A stretch of DNA of 64,000 nt, taken from NCBI GenBank assembly GCA_934486825.1, contig CAKSQF010000003.1, forward strand, positions 1 to 64,000. The letters run 5' to 3'. The notes under the pieces are model-generated. The model saw nothing but the letters and a program-made list of their open reading frames with translations. It did not search any database and had not been told where the DNA came from. Shown here in pieces: positions 61,570 through 64,000 of this stretch; position 1 is the first letter of the stretch; each line of letters starts with the position of its first letter. The translations under genes were made by a program, and so were the position numbers. This stretch comes from an uncultured Eubacteriales bacterium (GTDB taxonomy: Bacteria > Bacillota > Clostridia > Oscillospirales > CAG-272).

Positions 61570-62808
61570 ATGAAGAAGAAGCAGTCGGGTCTGATATCTG
61601 TTTATATAAACGGTGTTTTCATAAGGAAAGATATTTCGTCTGTTGTTTCCGTTTTCGGTGACAGCAGTATTTTTTTGAATCCGGAGCGTTTCGCTCCCGG
61701 GTCTGATATCGCGGTTTTACCGGCTTTCTGTGATGTACATGTACATTTCAGAGAGCCGGGTTTTTCATACAAGGAGGATATCGCGAGCGGATGCGCCGCC
61801 GCCGCGAGAGGCGGGTACACCGATGTGTGCACGATGCCGAATCTTGATCCTGTACCCGATTCGGTCGAGGCGATAAAGAAACAGCTTGATATAATCGGGA
61901 AAAGCGCGAAAATCGGCGTTCATCCGTATGCCTCTATAACAAAAAAAGAGGCTGGAAGCGAAATAGTCGATATGGAAGAGCTTGCACCCTATTGCATTGC
62001 CTTTTCGGATGACGGCAGGGGTGTGCAGAGCGAGGACATGATGCGGCAGGCGATGATAAGAGCAAAATCGGTCGGGAAGATGATAGTCGCCCACTGCGAG
62101 GATGATCGGCTCAGAGGCGACGGCTACATCCACGACGGCGACTATTGCAGAGCGCACGGACACAGAGGAATCGTCGGTGAAAGCGAATGGCGTCAGATCG
62201 AACGGGACATAAGGCTTGCGGCAGAGACAGAATGCAGCTATCACGTCTGCCATATATCGACCGCCGAGAGCGTAAGGCTTATAAGAGAGGCAAAAGCTTG
62301 CGGGATCGATATCAGTTGTGAAACGGCACCGCACTATCTGGTTCTGAACGACAGCATGCTCGAAGAGGACGGCAGATTCAAGATGAACCCGCCGATAAGA
62401 AGCGAAGCCGACAGGGCAGCCCTGATCGAAGGCATAGCCGACGGCACGATCGACATGATCGCAACCGATCACGCGCCGCATGCCGCATCCGAAAAATCGG
62501 GCGGGCTTGAAAAAAGCCTTATGGGTGTGGTCGGACTTGAAACCGCTTTTCCGGTACTTTATACCGAGCTTGTGAAGAAAAACATAATTACACTTGAAAA
62601 GCTGATCGGGCTGATGTCGGTTGCGCCGCGCAGGCGGTTCGGTCTGCCGGAGCGCGGAGATTTGTGCGTGTTCGATCTCGGGGCGGAGTACACCGTCGAT
62701 CCCGCCGAATTTGCGGGCAGGGGCAGAAGCACGCCGTTTGAAGGAAGAAGAGTGTTCGGAAAGAATCTGTTGACTGTATGCGGAGGTAAGATTGTATGGC
62801 AGGCATGA
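61570..62808 (+). CDS. pyrC: Dihydroorotase
   Basis: A 412-residue enzyme of pyrimidine synthesis closing carbamoyl aspartate to dihydroorotate. Metal ligands: DVHVHFREPG near 56-65 and the ATDHAPH motif near 298-304 with the catalytic aspartate. The length places it with the multidomain class I dihydroorotases (about 420-430 residues), not the shorter E. coli type. GAGGAGG lies before the ATG. It overlaps carA by 13 bases, so translation is coupled to it. Confidence 0.97.
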   Translation: MKKKQSGLISVYINGVFIRKDISSVVSVFGDSSIFLNPERFAPGSDIAVLPAFCDVHVHFREPGFSYKEDIASGCAAAARGGYTDVCTMPNLDPVPDSVEAIKKQLDIIGKSAKIGVHPYASITKKEAGSEIVDMEELAPYCIAFSDDGRGVQSEDMMRQAMIRAKSVGKMIVAHCEDDRLRGDGYIHDGDYCRAHGHRGIVGESEWRQIERDIRLAAETECSYHVCHISTAESVRLIREAKACGIDISCETAPHYLVLNDSMLEEDGRFKMNPPIRSEADRAALIEGIADGTIDMIATDHAPHAASEKSGGLEKSLMGVVGLETAFPVLYTELVKKNIITLEKLIGLMSVAPRRRFGLPERGDLCVFDLGAEYTVDPAEFAGRGRSTPFEGRRVFGKNLLTVCGGKIVWQA

Positions 62809-63890
62809 AAAAGAGAAAGATAGTTTTTGAAAACGGGGAAGAATATTACGGTGAATCGTTCGGAAGCGATGCCGAGGCGGTCTGCGAGATAGTGTTCAAC
62901 ACTTCGATGGTGGGCTATCAGGAGATAATCTCCGACCCGTCCTACACCGATCAGGCGATAGTGATGACATATCCGCTGATAGGCAACTACGGAACCGCCG
63001 ACGAGGATTACGAGACCAAGCTTCCGACCGCGGGCGGACTGATTGTGAGAGAGTACAACGATCTGCCGTCGAATTTCAGATACACGAAAACGCTGTCCGA
63101 GGTAATGGAGGAATACAGGATCCCCGGAATAAGCGGAGTGGATACGCGGAAGCTTACGAGAAGTATAAGAGATGCGGGAAGCAGAAGAGTGGCGATCACC
63201 GATGCCGATACCCCGACAGAGCGCGCCGTGGAGCTGATAAGAAACACTCCTGTTCCGCACGACGCGGTCGCGAGGGTCAGCTGTAAAAAAAGATGGTATT
63301 CGAGAACCGCAAACGCCGCCTACAATGTGGTTGCGGTAGACTGCGGAATAAAGCTCAACATAATCCGCTCGCTCAATGCAAGGGGATGCAACGTTACGGT
63401 GGTTCCGTACAACACACAGCTTTCCGAGATCGAAAAAATGCGCCCGGACGGAATTTTTCTTTCGAACGGACCCGGCGACCCGCAGGACGTCGGCGAGGTG
63501 ATCGGGCTCGTCAGGCAGGTCAGGGGAAAATATCCGCTGTTCGGTATCTGTCTCGGTCACCAGCTTATAAGCCTTGCCTGCGGAGCAGAGACCTACAAGC
63601 TCAAATTCGGACACAGGGGAGGCAATCACCCGGTAAAGAATCTTTGCACCGGAAAGGTTGAGATAACATCGCAGAATCACAGCTTTGCGGTAAGAGAAGA
63701 GAGCCTTGCGGGAACCGGACTTGAAATTACGCATGTCAATCTGCTTGACGGGACGGTTGAAGGGGTCCGCGACAGAGAATCCGGGATGTTCAGCGTCCAG
63801 TATCATCCGGAAAGCGCACCCGGTCCGCAGGACAGCGCGTATCTGTTTGACAGCTTTATTGCAATGATGGAGGGAAAAGCGAATGCCTAA
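62796..63890 (+). CDS. carA: Carbamoyl-phosphate synthase small subunit
   Basis: A 364-residue glutaminase subunit that feeds ammonia to CarB. It has an N-terminal CPSase domain (1-150), then a class I glutamine amidotransferase domain with the nucleophile Cys in FGICLGHQ near 247-254 and the His-Glu pair in YHPESAPG near 331-338. ATG 62796 is chosen because GGAGG at 62782-62786 is nine bases away. A second ATG at 62805 is too far. It overlaps pyrC at its start and carB at its end. Confidence 0.97.
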   Translation: MAGMKKRKIVFENGEEYYGESFGSDAEAVCEIVFNTSMVGYQEIISDPSYTDQAIVMTYPLIGNYGTADEDYETKLPTAGGLIVREYNDLPSNFRYTKTLSEVMEEYRIPGISGVDTRKLTRSIRDAGSRRVAITDADTPTERAVELIRNTPVPHDAVARVSCKKRWYSRTANAAYNVVAVDCGIKLNIIRSLNARGCNVTVVPYNTQLSEIEKMRPDGIFLSNGPGDPQDVGEVIGLVRQVRGKYPLFGICLGHQLISLACGAETYKLKFGHRGGNHPVKNLCTGKVEITSQNHSFAVREESLAGTGLEITHVNLLDGTVEGVRDRESGMFSVQYHPESAPGPQDSAYLFDSFIAMMEGKANA

Positions 63891-64000
63891 GAGAACTGAT
63901 CTGAAGAAAATACTTGTCATCGGCTCGGGTCCGATAGTGATCGGGCAGGCGGCGGAGTTTGACTATGCGGGAACGCAGGCGTGTCTCGCGCTCAAGGAGG
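63883..64000 (+). CDS. carB: Carbamoyl-phosphate synthase large subunit, 3' truncated by window edge
   Basis: Only the first 39 codons are present. They encode KKILVIGSGPIVIGQAAEF, the conserved N-terminal nucleotide-binding start of CarB. The ATG overlaps the last eight bases of carA, and GAGGGAAAAG lies upstream. CarB makes carbamoyl phosphate from bicarbonate, ammonia and two ATP. Confidence 0.96.
   Translation, partial: MPKRTDLKKILVIGSGPIVIGQAAEFDYAGTQACLALKE

Noticed and set aside
62559..63920. 453-codon minus-strand frame over pyrC and carA
   Set aside because: Mirror of two essential pyrimidine genes; the frame crosses their overlap.

Overview
The window looks like chromosome of a Gram-positive, low-to-mid GC Bacillota, most likely a gut-type Clostridia (Oscillospiraceae or a related uncultured order). 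This rests on gene content, not on a marker-gene match. Supporting points are spoVS beside rny and ymdB, a Firmicutes-type LexA with a Gram-positive SOS box, a ribosomal L10 leader, GlgC/GlgD paired glycogen synthesis, clean TTGACA-17-TATAAT promoters with strong Shine-Dalgarno sites, lipoprotein and sortase signals, and no Gram-negative envelope genes. The window starts inside one gene and ends inside carB.

Layout. 1-6.5 kb: three tandem secreted cell-wall proteins sharing a C-terminal cysteine-pair module and a PPXTG sorting signal (tandem 57-bp repeats; RCC1 propeller plus InlB B-repeats; GLUG and beta-helix-like repeats). 6.8-9.5 kb: rny, ymdB, spoVS. 9.7-12.7 kb (minus): lexA followed without a visible terminator by a polytopic membrane protein and an anchored PIG-L deacetylase. 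12.9-15.4 kb: M3 oligopeptidase and a small membrane protein. 15.4-19.5 kb (minus): ppa, tpiA, pgk, rplL, rplJ with an L10 leader. 19.8-26.3 kb: GTP-type PEP carboxykinase, a PHP phosphatase, 8-oxoguanine glycosylase, a eukaryote-like UDP-sugar pyrophosphorylase, and an orphan HTH protein behind a near-consensus SOS box.

27.0-40.3 kb is the most unusual part. One 13-kb operon sits behind a structured leader with a terminator-like hairpin. It encodes a 1133-residue solute-binding protein without a lipobox, two complete pairs of carbohydrate ABC permeases, an NHL-propeller/TPR/YIP1 membrane protein, and a 1162-residue secreted DUF5696-like protein that may be a glycoside hydrolase. There is no ATPase gene, so a shared MsmX-type ATPase is presumed. 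I read it as one envelope-spanning uptake or sensing machine of unknown substrate.

40.5-42.8 kb (minus): metY and metA, where Glu111 in MetA predicts acetyl-CoA use, matching the O-acetylhomoserine sulfhydrylase beside it. 42.9-43.8 kb: DUF4349 lipoprotein. 44.0-54.8 kb: glycogen operon glgB-glgC-glgD-glgA-glgP-GH13 behind a hairpin-rich leader. 54.9-58.0 kb: a lipoprotein with a degenerate metallo-beta-lactamase fold and two uncharacterised membrane proteins. 58.1-61.3 kb (minus): GH92-type alpha-mannosidase without signal peptide. 61.5-64.0 kb: pyrC-carA-carB with overlapping genes.

The genes around the central operon cover central carbon storage and release (glg genes, pckG, pgk, tpiA), nucleotide and methionine synthesis, and DNA-damage control. 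No tRNA, rRNA, insertion sequence, prophage or CRISPR array was recognised.
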